Assembly: GCA_023417315.1 (NCBI GenBank)
Contig: JAEZFW010000028.1
Coordinates: 1 to 64,000 of the forward strand
DNA from: Pseudomonadota bacterium
GTDB taxonomy: Bacteria > Pseudomonadota > Gammaproteobacteria > Steroidobacterales > Steroidobacteraceae
Length of the DNA: 64,000 bases
Direction: 5' to 3'
Every line of letters begins with the position of its first letter. Positions within the stretch are counted from its first letter, which is position 1. A model generated the notes under the pieces. The model searched no databases, had not been told where the DNA came from, and saw nothing but the letters and a program-made list of their open reading frames with translations. The position numbers and the translations under genes are program-made. This document shows, one piece after another, positions 8,768 to 17,342 of the stretch.

Positions 8768-10066
8768 TCACCCCCGATCCGTGATTTCGACGTAATCCCG
8801 CTTGGCAGGACCCGTGTAGAGCTGTCGCGGCCGGCTGATCTTCATCGTCGGATCGGAGATCATTTCCTGCCAATGCGCGACCCAGCCGACCGTGCGCGCG
8901 ATGGCAAACATCACCGTGAACATCGACTGCGGAATGCCGATCGCGCTGTAGATGATGCCTGAGTAGAAATCGACGTTCGGATAGAGCTTGCGCTCGACGA
9001 AGTACTCGTCCTTGAGCGCGATCTCTTCCAGTTTGAGCGCAAGCTCGAATAAAGGATTGTCAGACTTGCCGAGCTTCGCGAGCACCTTGTGGCACATGCC
9101 GCGAATGATGGTCGCGCGCGGATCGAAGTTCTTGTAGACGCGATGGCCGAAACCCATCAAGCGGAAGTTGTCGTTCTTGTCTTTCGCCTTCGCCAGATAC
9201 TTCGGCACGTTCTCGACGGTGCCGATCTGCTCGAGCATTGCGAGCACGGCTTCATTTGCACCTCCGTGCGCAGGTCCCCACAAGGCGCTGATGCCTGCAG
9301 AAATCGCTGCGTACGGATTGGCCCCGGTGCTGCCCGCCAAGCGCACGGTCGAGGTGCTTGCGTTCTGTTCGTGATCCGCATGCAAGATGAAGAGCAGGTC
9401 CAACGCCTGTGCGGTGACGGGATCGACGTTGTACGGCTCGCACGGAACCGCGAAGAACATGTGCAGAAGATTGGAGCAGTAGTCCAGGTCGTTTCGTGGG
9501 TAGATGAAAGGCTGACCGAGTGCATGCTTATAGGCCGCTGCGGCAATCGTCGGGATCTTCGCGATGATACGATGAGCGAAGATCTCTCGATGGCGCGGGT
9601 TATGAATGTCCATCGAGTCGTGATAGAACGCGGCCATCGATGCGACGACGCCCGAGAGCATCGCCATCGGATGCGCGTTGTATTGGAAGCCGTTGAAGAA
9701 GCGCAGCAGCGATTCGTTGATCATCGTGTGATACTGAATCGCGTGCGTGAACTCGGCGAGCTGCTCGCCGGTCGGTAGCTCGCCGTTGATCAGCAGGTAC
9801 GCGACCTCAAGGAAGTTGCTCTTTTCGGCGAGCTGCTCGATCGGAATGCCTCGGTGAAGCAACACACCGGCATCGCCATCGATGAAGGTGATCTTACTTT
9901 CGCACGAAGCGGTCACCATGAAGCCGGGGTCGAAGGTGAACACCCCGTGATCCTTCGAAATCCTTCCGATGTCGAGCACGTCCTGGCCCAGCGTGCCGCT
10001 CTTGATGTCGGCAGTCGTCTTCTTGCCGGTCGCGAGATTCGTCAGTTCAAACTTCTTCTCGGGCAT
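8768..10066 (-). CDS. gltA: Citrate synthase
   Basis: Condenses oxaloacetate and acetyl-CoA in the first step of the TCA cycle. The 432-residue length fits the hexameric type II enzymes of Gram-negative bacteria. Active-site motifs are WGPAHGGANEAV (substrate-binding His) and FGHRVYKNFDPRA (catalytic His and the downstream Asp region). The N-terminal beta-rich part (FTFDPGFMVTASCESKITFIDGD) is typical of the NADH-sensitive type II form. Monocistronic by context: a hairpin lies after the stop and a 320 bp gap upstream. Confidence 0.97.
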   Translation of the reverse strand: MPEKKFELTNLATGKKTTADIKSGTLGQDVLDIGRISKDHGVFTFDPGFMVTASCESKITFIDGDAGVLLHRGIPIEQLAEKSNFLEVAYLLINGELPTGEQLAEFTHAIQYHTMINESLLRFFNGFQYNAHPMAMLSGVVASMAAFYHDSMDIHNPRHREIFAHRIIAKIPTIAAAAYKHALGQPFIYPRNDLDYCSNLLHMFFAVPCEPYNVDPVTAQALDLLFILHADHEQNASTSTVRLAGSTGANPYAAISAGISALWGPAHGGANEAVLAMLEQIGTVENVPKYLAKAKDKNDNFRLMGFGHRVYKNFDPRATIIRGMCHKVLAKLGKSDNPLFELALKLEEIALKDEYFVERKLYPNVDFYSGIIYSAIGIPQSMFTVMFAIARTVGWVAHWQEMISDPTMKISRPRQLYTGPAKRDYVEITDRG

Positions 10067-10387
10067 GAGCTAGTTCCAGCCAATAATGGTGCGATGGGCC
10101 CCTCGCGTTGCACGTGCGCTGCTGTTGCGTGCCGCGCCGACCTCAAGATCGACGTATCTCGAGGTCATGCCTGATTTATACATCGACTGCTAAGACCCGC
10201 GAGAGGGTGCGATGAACGCTGCGAACCGGTGTGCTATCGGTGCACCGTCTTGCTCGGTGCCGAGATCGGATAAGCCGGCACCCCTCGCGAGTGGGACGCG
10301 CAGACTTACACGATGGGCCTTACGAATCAAGCACGCAGCCCGATCCGGGTGCCCTGCCATCGACTAACGACTGCTTGCGCGCAACTC
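10067..10387. other. Intergenic region upstream of gltA
   Basis: About 320 bp between two minus-strand genes. It holds a perfect palindrome CGGTGCACCG (10238-10247) and a TATAAA hexamer on the minus strand (10174-10179) that may belong to a gltA promoter, without an obvious -35. No reading frame with coding character and no clear intrinsic terminator for the upstream protease gene. Confidence 0.4.
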
Positions 10388-11866
10388 CTACTCGATGATT
10401 TTGATGAGCTGGCCGGGCTTAGGCTCTTTGTCTGGATAAAGGTCGTTCAGCAACCGCAGCGTTTCGACCGGGTATTCCTTGATCGGCGATGATTTCGCGA
10501 GGTCGGCTATACGCGTGTTCTCCGTGGCCTTGATCACGCGGATCTTGTACGGCTCGGCCAATGCGAACTCGTTCTGCCTCAAGCGTCGAAACGTGTTGAT
10601 CGTCGAATTGAACAGCGGATCGGCGCTGGGTGCGCCGCTCGAGGCCTTGCTGGCGCCTGCGAAGACATAGGCAAGATTGTTGTAGTAGATGACCGTGTAA
10701 CGAGCCGGGCCCACACCGAAGGGTGTCTTCGCCGCACGGACGACCGCGGTATGACCTTGGAGGCCATTCACTTCGACGGCTTGCGCTTGACCTGCTGTGC
10801 CCGTGCGAGCGAGCAGCCGCGATAAAAATTCTCGCGGCGCCGTGTTCGGCGGTGGAGCCTGTGTCTGCATTTGCAGGACGCTGTCCTTTTGCGGCGAGAG
10901 GGCGACCAGACGATCAGCTTGATTCTCGACGGTCCAACCGGTCGGGAACGCGAGCGTGAATCCCATATCGGCGTGATAGAAGCGATTGCCCTTCAACACG
11001 CCCTGCGCACGACTCGTTCCGAAGGGCAGACCTTGGATAGCACGTAGAAACCGCTCTTGGCCGGCATCTGTCTTCTGGTCATCGGTGTGCAGCTTCTCGG
11101 CTGCTTTGACGACTTCTCGCAGTCGTTGATCGTTGTCCGGGTGGGTGGAGAACACACCGTGATACACGCGCGGCTCTCTTTTCTCTTCGCGTGCCTGTTG
11201 AATCTCGAACAGCTCCTGATTCTTCAGTAGCCGAACGACGTCGATCATGTGATCGGGGTCCATGCCGACGCGCGCGAGGTATTCGGCCCCGAGTCGATCC
11301 GCCTCGAGCTCCTGATCGCGACCGTATCCGCGGATGATCGCAGCGCCGGCGTAGTTCGCGAGGCCCGCCAAGTCGCCGCTCCCGGTGAAGATACCCACCG
11401 CCGCAGCACCGATGTTCGAGAGAGTCGATTGGCTCTGCTGTCGCACCGGATGTCGCGCTGTGATGTGTCCGATCTCATGCCCGAGCACAGCGGAGAGCTC
11501 GGCTTCGGAATTCAAGAACGTCATGATCCCGCGAGTGATGTAGACGTAGCCGCCGCCCGTCGTAAACGCGTTGATATCTTGGCTGTCGAGAACCGTGAAG
11601 GTGTATTGGAGTTCCGGCCGATGGCTGACTTTCGCTGCGCGCTGGCCGACTTCATTCACGTACTGCTGCAACCGCATGTCCTGGTAGGGACCCCCGAACT
11701 GCTGCAGGAGCATCGGGTGCACTTCTTTCGCGCGGTTGATCTCCCCCGCTTCAGACTGCAAGACCAGATCCGGCCTTCCGGTGACCGGATTCGTCGCGCA
11801 ACTCGACAATCCCGCTGCGGCAAATGCGATGAGAAGCGCGGTGCGTAACGATGTTCTATGAAACAT
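10388..11866 (-). CDS. M48 family metalloprotease, lipoprotein
   Basis: Predicted periplasmic, lipid-anchored zinc endopeptidase. From the ATG at 11866 the protein is 492 residues; the longer open frame upstream has no signal peptide. A lipobox LSSC ends at Cys23. The zinc motif HEIGH is at 130-134, with the third ligand Glu188 in ELEAD, as in M48 peptidases (compare LoiP/BepA of E. coli, known for outer-membrane protein quality control). The C-terminal third (about 300-492) is a non-catalytic region ending in a LysM-like segment (LNDLYPDKEPKPGQLIKII). No close operon partner. Confidence 0.85.
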   Translation of the reverse strand: MFHRTSLRTALLIAFAAAGLSSCATNPVTGRPDLVLQSEAGEINRAKEVHPMLLQQFGGPYQDMRLQQYVNEVGQRAAKVSHRPELQYTFTVLDSQDINAFTTGGGYVYITRGIMTFLNSEAELSAVLGHEIGHITARHPVRQQSQSTLSNIGAAAVGIFTGSGDLAGLANYAGAAIIRGYGRDQELEADRLGAEYLARVGMDPDHMIDVVRLLKNQELFEIQQAREEKREPRVYHGVFSTHPDNDQRLREVVKAAEKLHTDDQKTDAGQERFLRAIQGLPFGTSRAQGVLKGNRFYHADMGFTLAFPTGWTVENQADRLVALSPQKDSVLQMQTQAPPPNTAPREFLSRLLARTGTAGQAQAVEVNGLQGHTAVVRAAKTPFGVGPARYTVIYYNNLAYVFAGASKASSGAPSADPLFNSTINTFRRLRQNEFALAEPYKIRVIKATENTRIADLAKSSPIKEYPVETLRLLNDLYPDKEPKPGQLIKIIE

Positions 11867-12050
11867 GGCAGCGGCTCGCTTGAGGATCGGACAGGCTTGC
11901 GGAATGGTGCCTGGGGCCTGGTGTGCATTCAATCGATTGGGCGCGCGCTTACGCGCTAGGCTACCCGCCCGCAAGAGATTCAACCCGCCTGACGATGAAC
12001 GCCGGCAGAACGGTGAGAACCGGGTCGGTGGGAGAGAGTTCCCGGATCCG

Positions 12051-12081
12051 CAAAGAAAGAGAGCGCCTGGGAGGCGCCCTC
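12051..12081 (-). terminator. Intrinsic terminator of rpmE
   Basis: On the minus strand a 10-bp GC-rich stem (GAGGGCGCCT / AGGCGCTCTC, one G-U pair) with a 3-base loop is followed by TTTCTTTG. It lies 30 bp after the rpmE stop. Confidence 0.85.
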
Positions 12082-12110
12082 TACATCGGAGCTTTCCGCA
12101 GGCGCGCTGC

Positions 12111-12311
12111 TTAGCGCGCGTACTTCTTGCGGAATTTGTCGACGCGCCCGCCCGTATCCACGATCTTCTGCTTGCCCGTGTAGAACGGATGGCAGTTGGA
12201 GCACACTTCGATCTGCAGATCGTGGCCCAGCGTCGAACGGGTTACGAACGTATTCCCGCAGCTGCAGGTCACGGTCGTCTCTTTGTACTCAGGATGGATG
12301 CCGGCTTTCAT
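12111..12311 (-). CDS. rpmE: 50S ribosomal protein L31, zinc-binding type
   Basis: 66-residue L31 with the four zinc-ligand cysteines of the C+ paralogue (CSCG at 16-19 and CSNC at 37-40) and the usual FYTGKQKIVDTGGRV-KF tail. It has its own promoter, a hairpin between an upstream Shine-Dalgarno and the ATG, and a strong terminator, so it is a free-standing unit. Confidence 0.97.
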   Translation of the reverse strand: MKAGIHPEYKETTVTCSCGNTFVTRSTLGHDLQIEVCSNCHPFYTGKQKIVDTGGRVDKFRKKYAR

Positions 12312-12318
12312 GTTCGTT

Positions 12319-12338
12319 GAGCGCTCGGGCGCTCCTCC
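12319..12338 (-). promoter_or_regulatory. Hairpin leader at the rpmE ribosome-binding site
   Basis: In the rpmE mRNA leader a perfect hairpin GAGCGC-CCGA-GCGCTC (12319-12334) directly follows and partly overlaps a GGAGGA Shine-Dalgarno (12333-12338), which is otherwise too far (about 20 bases) from the ATG. Folding would place the SD next to the start codon or mask it. Autoregulatory L31 leaders are known in several bacterial groups; that this is one is inferred. Confidence 0.5.
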
Positions 12339-12353
12339 GGAAAAAAGGCGCGC

Positions 12354-12382
12354 AGTGTAGCGGCCGAATGCCGACCCCGCAA
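12354..12382 (-). promoter_or_regulatory. Sigma-70 promoter of rpmE
   Basis: Minus strand: -35 TTGCGG (12377-12382), exact 17-base spacer, -10 TACACT (12354-12359), followed about 43 bases later by the rpmE ATG. The spacing is ideal and the sequence match moderate to good. Confidence 0.65.
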
Positions 12383-12437
12383 GGCAAAATCGGATTCTTG
12401 TCTGAGCCGCTCCTTTGGCTGGCTGGAAGCCACGGGG

Positions 12438-12471
12438 TTATCCACAAAACCTGTGGGTAAGTGTGTGGATG
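12438..12471. promoter_or_regulatory. DnaA-box-like cluster away from the origin
   Basis: A perfect DnaA box TTATCCACA (12438-12446) is followed by an inverted near-box TGTGGGTAA (12452-12460) and by TGTGTGGAT (12463-12471), which as ATCCACACA keeps the box core. The cluster lies about 55 bp upstream of the rpmE -35 and 38 kb from dnaA. Regulatory or titration role inferred only. Confidence 0.5.
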
Positions 12472-12685
12472 ACTGAAGCCCCCGAACTCGGAAAGAGCTA
12501 CAACTTCGTGACATCGTCAAATTGGTTACTTTTTCGCCAGGGCATTTCTGATTGCTGCATCAATGGCTTACGAAGCCGTCCTTAAGCAGCGCCTCTGAAT
12601 TCGTCATCAACTTACCGTGCTCCGGACGAGAGTCGCAGGATGTGTATAACCCGGCGGCCTGACCGCGCGCGCAGCAAACGTAAGT
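12472..12685. other. Remainder of rpmE-hemW intergenic region
   Basis: About 210 bp downstream of hemW with no supported gene, terminator or repeat. A priA gene, often found beside rpmE in this class, is not present. Confidence 0.4.
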
Positions 12686-13933
12686 TCAGGAAAATTTGTG
12701 CGCTACTTCACGAACTTGCACGTTCGCAGCCCCGCTGGGAGGCAAGGCTGCGGAGGGTAAGAACATCGCCTGAAGGTCATTCAAGAAGCGCCTGCCGAAG
12801 GCTGTAGGTACCCATTGACCCCTCTCATCGATCTGCAGGAGGCCGCGAGCCACGACGTGCTCAATTGCACTGCTCACTTCGCGCCAGCTGCACCCAGTGC
12901 GCGATTCGAACGAGAGCGGATCGATCCCTTCGTGCAGCCGCAGCGCGTTCAGCATGAATTCGAATGGGAGATCAGCGAAGGCGACGCGCTCATTCACCTC
13001 GAGCCGCTCGGTCGCGGAAGAGGCGAGATAGCTCCGCGGCTGCTTGGTCCTGAAGGTGCGCACCACCGCTTGTTCGCGCTCGAGCGTGAGCTTGCCGTGG
13101 GCGCCCGCCCCAATCCCGAGATAGTCCCCGAATCGCCAGTAGTTCAGGTTGTGCTCGCAGCGGTGCCCCGCTCGGGCGTACGCAGACACTTCGTACTGCG
13201 CATAACCCGCATCGGCCAGGCGCTCCTGACTGCGCTCCTGCATGTGCCAGGCGGTATCGACATCCGGCAAGGGCGGCGGCCGGTGATAGAAGACCGTGCC
13301 GGGCTCGAGTGTCAGTTGATAGTGAGAAATATGCGTAGGAGCGAGTGCGATCGCAGCGTCGAGATCTGCCATCGCCTCCTCCACCGCTTGTTCGGGCAGC
13401 GCGTACATCAAGTCGAGATTGAAATTTGCGATGCCTGATTGCCGGAGCTCGTGCACGGACCGATGGATCTCATCCGCTTCGTGTATGCGGCCCAACAGCT
13501 TGAGCTGCCGCGGGTGGAAGCTCTGCGCACCTAGCGAAACGCGATTGATACCGGCTTCTCGGTAGCCAGCGAACCTGCCGTGCTCGATCGTGCCGGGATT
13601 CGCTTCGAGCGTAACCTCGGCCGTCGCTGGGAGTCGCACGAGCGAGCGCACTCCCTCCAGCAGACGTGCGATGTGCTCTGGATCAAAGAGGCTCGGTGTG
13701 CCGCCGCCGAAGAAGATCGAGGCGAGCGGGCGTCCTTGCACGTATGCCAAGTCGTGTACGAGGTCTTCAAGCAACGCATCGACGTATGCTCGCTGCGGCA
13801 ACAGCGAAGGCGCGGCATGGGAGTTGAAATCGCAGTAAGGACATTTGCGCACGCACCACGGCATGTGCACGTACAACGACAGCGGCGGCAAGCTCAGCGC
13901 CACCTCGGAGTGTCGAGGTTGATGCGCGCTCAC
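12686..13933 (-). CDS. hemW: Radical SAM heme chaperone HemW
   Basis: HemW is a coproporphyrinogen-oxidase-like radical SAM protein that binds and delivers heme; it lacks the oxidase activity of HemN. The 415-residue protein has the cluster motif CVRKCPYC (Cys27, Cys31, Cys34), the GGGTPS motif, the EANPGT motif and a C-terminal HemN-C domain (about 300-390). A short extra tail rich in Pro/Ala/Val follows the usual end. Its start overlaps the rdgB stop by four bases (ATGA), so the two are coupled. Confidence 0.94.
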   Translation of the reverse strand: MSAHQPRHSEVALSLPPLSLYVHMPWCVRKCPYCDFNSHAAPSLLPQRAYVDALLEDLVHDLAYVQGRPLASIFFGGGTPSLFDPEHIARLLEGVRSLVRLPATAEVTLEANPGTIEHGRFAGYREAGINRVSLGAQSFHPRQLKLLGRIHEADEIHRSVHELRQSGIANFNLDLMYALPEQAVEEAMADLDAAIALAPTHISHYQLTLEPGTVFYHRPPPLPDVDTAWHMQERSQERLADAGYAQYEVSAYARAGHRCEHNLNYWRFGDYLGIGAGAHGKLTLEREQAVVRTFRTKQPRSYLASSATERLEVNERVAFADLPFEFMLNALRLHEGIDPLSFESRTGCSWREVSSAIEHVVARGLLQIDERGQWVPTAFGRRFLNDLQAMFLPSAALPPSGAANVQVREVAHKFS

Positions 13934-14544
13934 GACGATGCCGCCATCACGACACCGCCTTCTCGGAGTTGTCGCACGAGCTCGACGAGCGCTTTGCCTC
14001 GATGACTGATGCGATTCTTCTCCTCTGCGGGCAGCTCAGCCGCGGTCAACCCACGTCCGGGCAGCTCAAAGATGGGGTCGTACCCGAACCCACCTTGCCC
14101 GCGCGGGGTATCGATGATCGAGCCTTCCCAGCTGGCTTGGCATACGATCGGGAAGGGATCGGTATCCCAACGCATGAACACGAGCGCGCATCGATAACGC
14201 GCTTTGCGTTGCGATGGCGGCACATCGCGCAAGGCAGCTAAGAGCTTGTCGTTATTGTCGCGATCGCTCGCGCCGACACCGGCGTAGCGCGCTGAATAAA
14301 TGCCAGGCGCGCCGTGCAATGCGTCTACTTCGATTCCGGAGTCATCCGCAATGGCTGCTAGGCCGGATGCGTTCGAGGCGAATCGAGCCTTGAGAACGGC
14401 ATTCTCGACGAACGAAAGTCCGGTTTCCTCGGCGGCAACCTGAGTGAACTGCGACTGCGGCATCACATCGATGTGCAAGGGCGCGAGGAGCTCGCGCAGC
14501 TCCTTCACCTTGCCTGCATTGTTCGTCGCGAGCACCAGCCGCAT
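13930..14544 (-). CDS. rdgB: XTP/dITP diphosphatase RdgB
   Basis: House-cleaning nucleotide pyrophosphatase that removes dITP, ITP and XTP. The 204-residue length is standard. Signatures: LATNNAGKVKEL at the N-terminus, ETGLSFVENAVLKAR, IADDSGIEVDAL (catalytic Asp), GAPGIYSARYAG, and the C-terminal GFGYDPIF and SHRGKAL motifs. It sits 15 bp after rph and overlaps hemW, an rph-rdgB-hemW order widespread in gammaproteobacteria. Confidence 0.96.
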   Translation of the reverse strand: MRLVLATNNAGKVKELRELLAPLHIDVMPQSQFTQVAAEETGLSFVENAVLKARFASNASGLAAIADDSGIEVDALHGAPGIYSARYAGVGASDRDNNDKLLAALRDVPPSQRKARYRCALVFMRWDTDPFPIVCQASWEGSIIDTPRGQGGFGYDPIFELPGRGLTAAELPAEEKNRISHRGKALVELVRQLREGGVVMAASS

Positions 14545-14559
14545 GAGTGCGTTCGCCGA

Positions 14560-15285
14560 CTAGGCTTGCCCGAGCGCTTCGAGTTGCTTGGCCTGCAACT
14601 GACGAATGCCGTTGGCCGCGAGATTGAGCAATTCGTCGAGCTCTTCGCGACGAAACGCGTGCCCTTCCGCCGTGCCTTGCAGCTCGATGAACGCGCCTCC
14701 ATTGTTCATGACGACGTTCATGTCCGTCTCGGCCTCGGAATCTTCTGCGTAATCCAAATCGAGAACAGGGATGCCCGACCAGATACCGACCGACACCGCT
14801 GCCACTTGGCCATGTATCGGGCTCTCCTTCAACGCACCTCGATTCACTAGTCTCGCAACGGCATCGGACAACGCCACGAAGCTGCCAGTGATGGCGGCCG
14901 TTCGAGTCCCACCATCCGCTTGCAGCACATCGCAATCGAGCGTGATCGTGCGCTCACCGAGCGCCTTCAAATCGATCACCGCGCGCAGGGCCCGACCGAT
15001 GAGGCGTTGAATCTCGAGCGTTCGTCCGCCCTGCTTGCCGCTCGCCGCTTCGCGCTTCGAGCGCGTGTGTGTCGCGCGCGGCAGCATGCCGTACTCGGCG
15101 GTGACCCACCCGCGGCCGGTATTTCTCAAGAACTGCGGAATCACTTCTTCGACAGACGCCGTACACAAGACGCGTGTGCCACCGCACTCGATCAGCACTG
15201 AGCCTTCGGCGTGGCGAGTGAAATGGCGTGTGATCTTGATGTCGCGCAATTCGTCCGGGGCGCGACCGCTCGGTCGTGGCTTCAT
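14560..15285 (-). CDS. rph: Ribonuclease PH
   Basis: Phosphorolytic 3'-5' exoribonuclease that trims tRNA 3' ends. From the ATG at 15285 the protein is 241 residues (a GTG four codons upstream is also possible). It begins with the family signature RPSGRAPDELR and contains GRGWVTAEYGMLPRAT, the TRSKREA-type motif, and the phosphate-site segment ITLDCDVLQADGGTRTAAI. Near the C-terminus is GTAEG-AF. First gene of rph-rdgB-hemW. Confidence 0.96.
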   Translation of the reverse strand: MKPRPSGRAPDELRDIKITRHFTRHAEGSVLIECGGTRVLCTASVEEVIPQFLRNTGRGWVTAEYGMLPRATHTRSKREAASGKQGGRTLEIQRLIGRALRAVIDLKALGERTITLDCDVLQADGGTRTAAITGSFVALSDAVARLVNRGALKESPIHGQVAAVSVGIWSGIPVLDLDYAEDSEAETDMNVVMNNGGAFIELQGTAEGHAFRREELDELLNLAANGIRQLQAKQLEALGQA

Positions 15286-15379
15286 GTGTCGTCTCACTCG
15301 GGCGCGGAAGAAAAACCCCTCTCAAGGACATACCGCGCGAGGCCTATCGGTTCGGGCGCGATCGTGTGGGTAGCTCAGT

Positions 15380-16126
15380 CTAGTCGCCGAGCCAGCGCAA
15401 CACGACCGCCGAAGAATTGTCGCTGAAGGGTGCTGACGCCTGCACCGCACGGCGGCCAAGCGCCTCGAGCCAGGCTCGCAGGTGCTGCGTGTCGTCGCGA
15501 AAGAACGCTGCGATGTCGGTATCGCGTAAATTTGCCCAGATTCCATCCGTGCACAAAAGAATCACGTCGCCAGGCTGCAGAACGCGCCGCCCGCTGAGCG
15601 TCATCTCTGGGATGGACGGATCGCCGCCGAGGCAGCATTCGACGAAATTCCGCATCGGATGATTCGCGATCTCCTCCTCCGTGATCTTGCCCTCGCGAAG
15701 GAGCAATTCCACGTGACTGTGATCGCGCGTTCGCTCCAGCACCTTGCCATGGCGCAAGTGGTAAATGCGGCTGTCGCCGATGTGAGCCCAATAAGCCGCT
15801 CCTTCCTGCACGAGGCAAATGGCCGTCGTAGCGCGCGGCCGCGCATCGATACTTTGCGCGCTCCCGAGCCCGGCCACTTCGTCATGCGCACGACTCAGCG
15901 ACATGTGCAAGAAGCCTAGCGGATCGAAAATCGGCGCAGGTGTCTGGTGGAAGGAATCGAGCAGGCTCTTGAGCGCGGCATCCGCAGCTCGGCTGCCGTC
16001 GGAATGACCACCCATTCCGTCGATGACGATCAGCAACGCCGCGTTGTCGTTGGCTGCGACGGCGACACGATCCTGGTTGTCTTCCCGGTCTCCGATCAGA
16101 CTCAGGTCAGCATGCTCGATCCGCAA
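15380..16126 (-). CDS. PP2C-family serine/threonine phosphatase
   Basis: Metal-dependent protein phosphatase of the bacterial Stp/PrpC type, 248 residues and single-domain. Metal-binding motifs are present: REDNQDR (about 13-19), VIDGMGGHSDG (about 34-44), AHIGDSRIYHLR, CTDGIWANL and DNSSAVVLR near the end. The only usable start is TTG, with GGAG 8-9 bases upstream; no in-frame ATG is available. It lies upstream of rph in the same orientation, about 95 bp away. No kinase partner is adjacent, so substrates are unknown. Confidence 0.88.
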   Translation of the reverse strand: MRIEHADLSLIGDREDNQDRVAVAANDNAALLIVIDGMGGHSDGSRAADAALKSLLDSFHQTPAPIFDPLGFLHMSLSRAHDEVAGLGSAQSIDARPRATTAICLVQEGAAYWAHIGDSRIYHLRHGKVLERTRDHSHVELLLREGKITEEEIANHPMRNFVECCLGGDPSIPEMTLSGRRVLQPGDVILLCTDGIWANLRDTDIAAFFRDDTQHLRAWLEALGRRAVQASAPFSDNSSAVVLRWLGD

Positions 16127-16462
16127 GCGCGAGCTCCGGCCGAAAGGCTCATCTACTGTTACACTTGTTACATTGGCAAGCGTTGAGGAGCTCCGCTACC
16201 GACGAGCTTTTCTTCGCTTCCCTGGTCGACCATCTGACGGTTGCGCGGATCTCGAAGATTCCCAGAAACTGGCAGCAGATCAGATTATCTTAGCGGCGCT
16301 TTATACACTGGCGCGCGGCCCCAGTTAAGACGGCTTTTGCCTTAAGTCTTCCAGGTGAAGCCACAGCGAGCGACGTCTTTGCGAGGATGTGACGGCCCGC
16401 CCGAATCGGGTGCCGCTCGAAACGAGTTCATTTGCACATAACCCGAGTCAACGACAGCAACC
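16127..16462. other. Divergent PP2C phosphatase / yicC intergenic region
   Basis: About 335 bp. It holds an imperfect 9-bp direct repeat TGTTACACT-TGTTACATT (16157-16174) just upstream of the phosphatase gene, and an inverted repeat TTAAG/CTTAA around 16326-16346. Promoters for both flanking genes should lie here, but no -35/-10 pair stands out. No small gene was recognised. Confidence 0.4.
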
Positions 16463-17329
16463 ATGATCCGCAGCATGACAGGTTTCGCGCGGCGCGAGCG
16501 CCAGGGGCCCTGGGGAACGCTCTCGTGCGAGCTGCGCACAGTCAATCACCGCTATCTCGAGATCTCGCTGCGGCTGCCGGAAGAGCTGCGTGCACTGGAC
16601 AATGAGATACGGCAGGTGATCGCGGGCTCGCTTCGTCGTGGCAAGGTAGATGCGAACATCTATATGAAGTCCGCTGCCGGAGCACAACGCGCTCTCGAGC
16701 TCGATGCGAAGCTACTCGATGAGGTCGCGGCCCGCGTCGAAGAGGTTCGAGCCCGCATCAAGCATGCCGCGCCGATCAGCCCCGTCGAGCTGCTTCGCTG
16801 GCCCGGCGTCGTTCGCGAAGCCGAGCTCGATCTCGCGCCGGTGATTGCCGCCGCGCTCGAGCTCGCTCGCGAAGCGTTGGGCGAGCTGAACGACACACGG
16901 CTTCGCGAAGGCCAACGGATTCGAGAGTTGTTGTTGGCACGGTGTGCGGCGATGCGTGCGCAGACGCAAACCGTGAAAGCTCGTCTCCCAGAGGTATCGC
17001 AACGTCTTCGCGATCGCATCAAAGAGCGCATCGCTCAGCTCGGAATCGCACCCGACAACGACCGACTCGAACAAGAGCTCGTGCTGTACGCGCACAAGAT
17101 GGATGTCGACGAAGAGTTGGATCGTTTGGCAGGGCACCTGGATGAAGTTGAGGCTGCGCTGTCCTCATCCGATCCTGCGGGGCGGCGTCTGGATTTCTTG
17201 ATGCAGGAGCTCAATCGCGAAGCGAACACGCTCTCCTCGAAATCGCAGGACGCGGAGACAACCAAAGCTGCGGTCGACATGAAGGTCACGATCGAGCAGA
17301 TGCGCGAACAGATCCAGAACGTGGAATGA
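16463..17329 (+). CDS. yicC: YicC-family endoribonuclease
   Basis: YicC proteins are stress-linked endoribonucleases. The 288-residue protein starts with the hallmark MIRSMTGFARRE, followed by LRTVNHRYLEISLRLPEEL and GKVDANIYMK, with a conserved C-terminal domain (EELDRLAGHLDEVEAALSS and RRLDFLMQELNREANTLSSK). No good Shine-Dalgarno precedes the ATG. It is 13 bp upstream of gmk, the usual yicC-gmk order. Confidence 0.95.
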   Translation: MIRSMTGFARRERQGPWGTLSCELRTVNHRYLEISLRLPEELRALDNEIRQVIAGSLRRGKVDANIYMKSAAGAQRALELDAKLLDEVAARVEEVRARIKHAAPISPVELLRWPGVVREAELDLAPVIAAALELAREALGELNDTRLREGQRIRELLLARCAAMRAQTQTVKARLPEVSQRLRDRIKERIAQLGIAPDNDRLEQELVLYAHKMDVDEELDRLAGHLDEVEAALSSSDPAGRRLDFLMQELNREANTLSSKSQDAETTKAAVDMKVTIEQMREQIQNVE

Positions 17330-17342
17330 CGCGACTCCTCGC

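Noticed and set aside
15369..15382. GTAGCTCAGTCTAG, resembling a tRNA D-arm
   Set aside because: No acceptor, anticodon or T-arm around it; it sits at the 3' end of the phosphatase gene.
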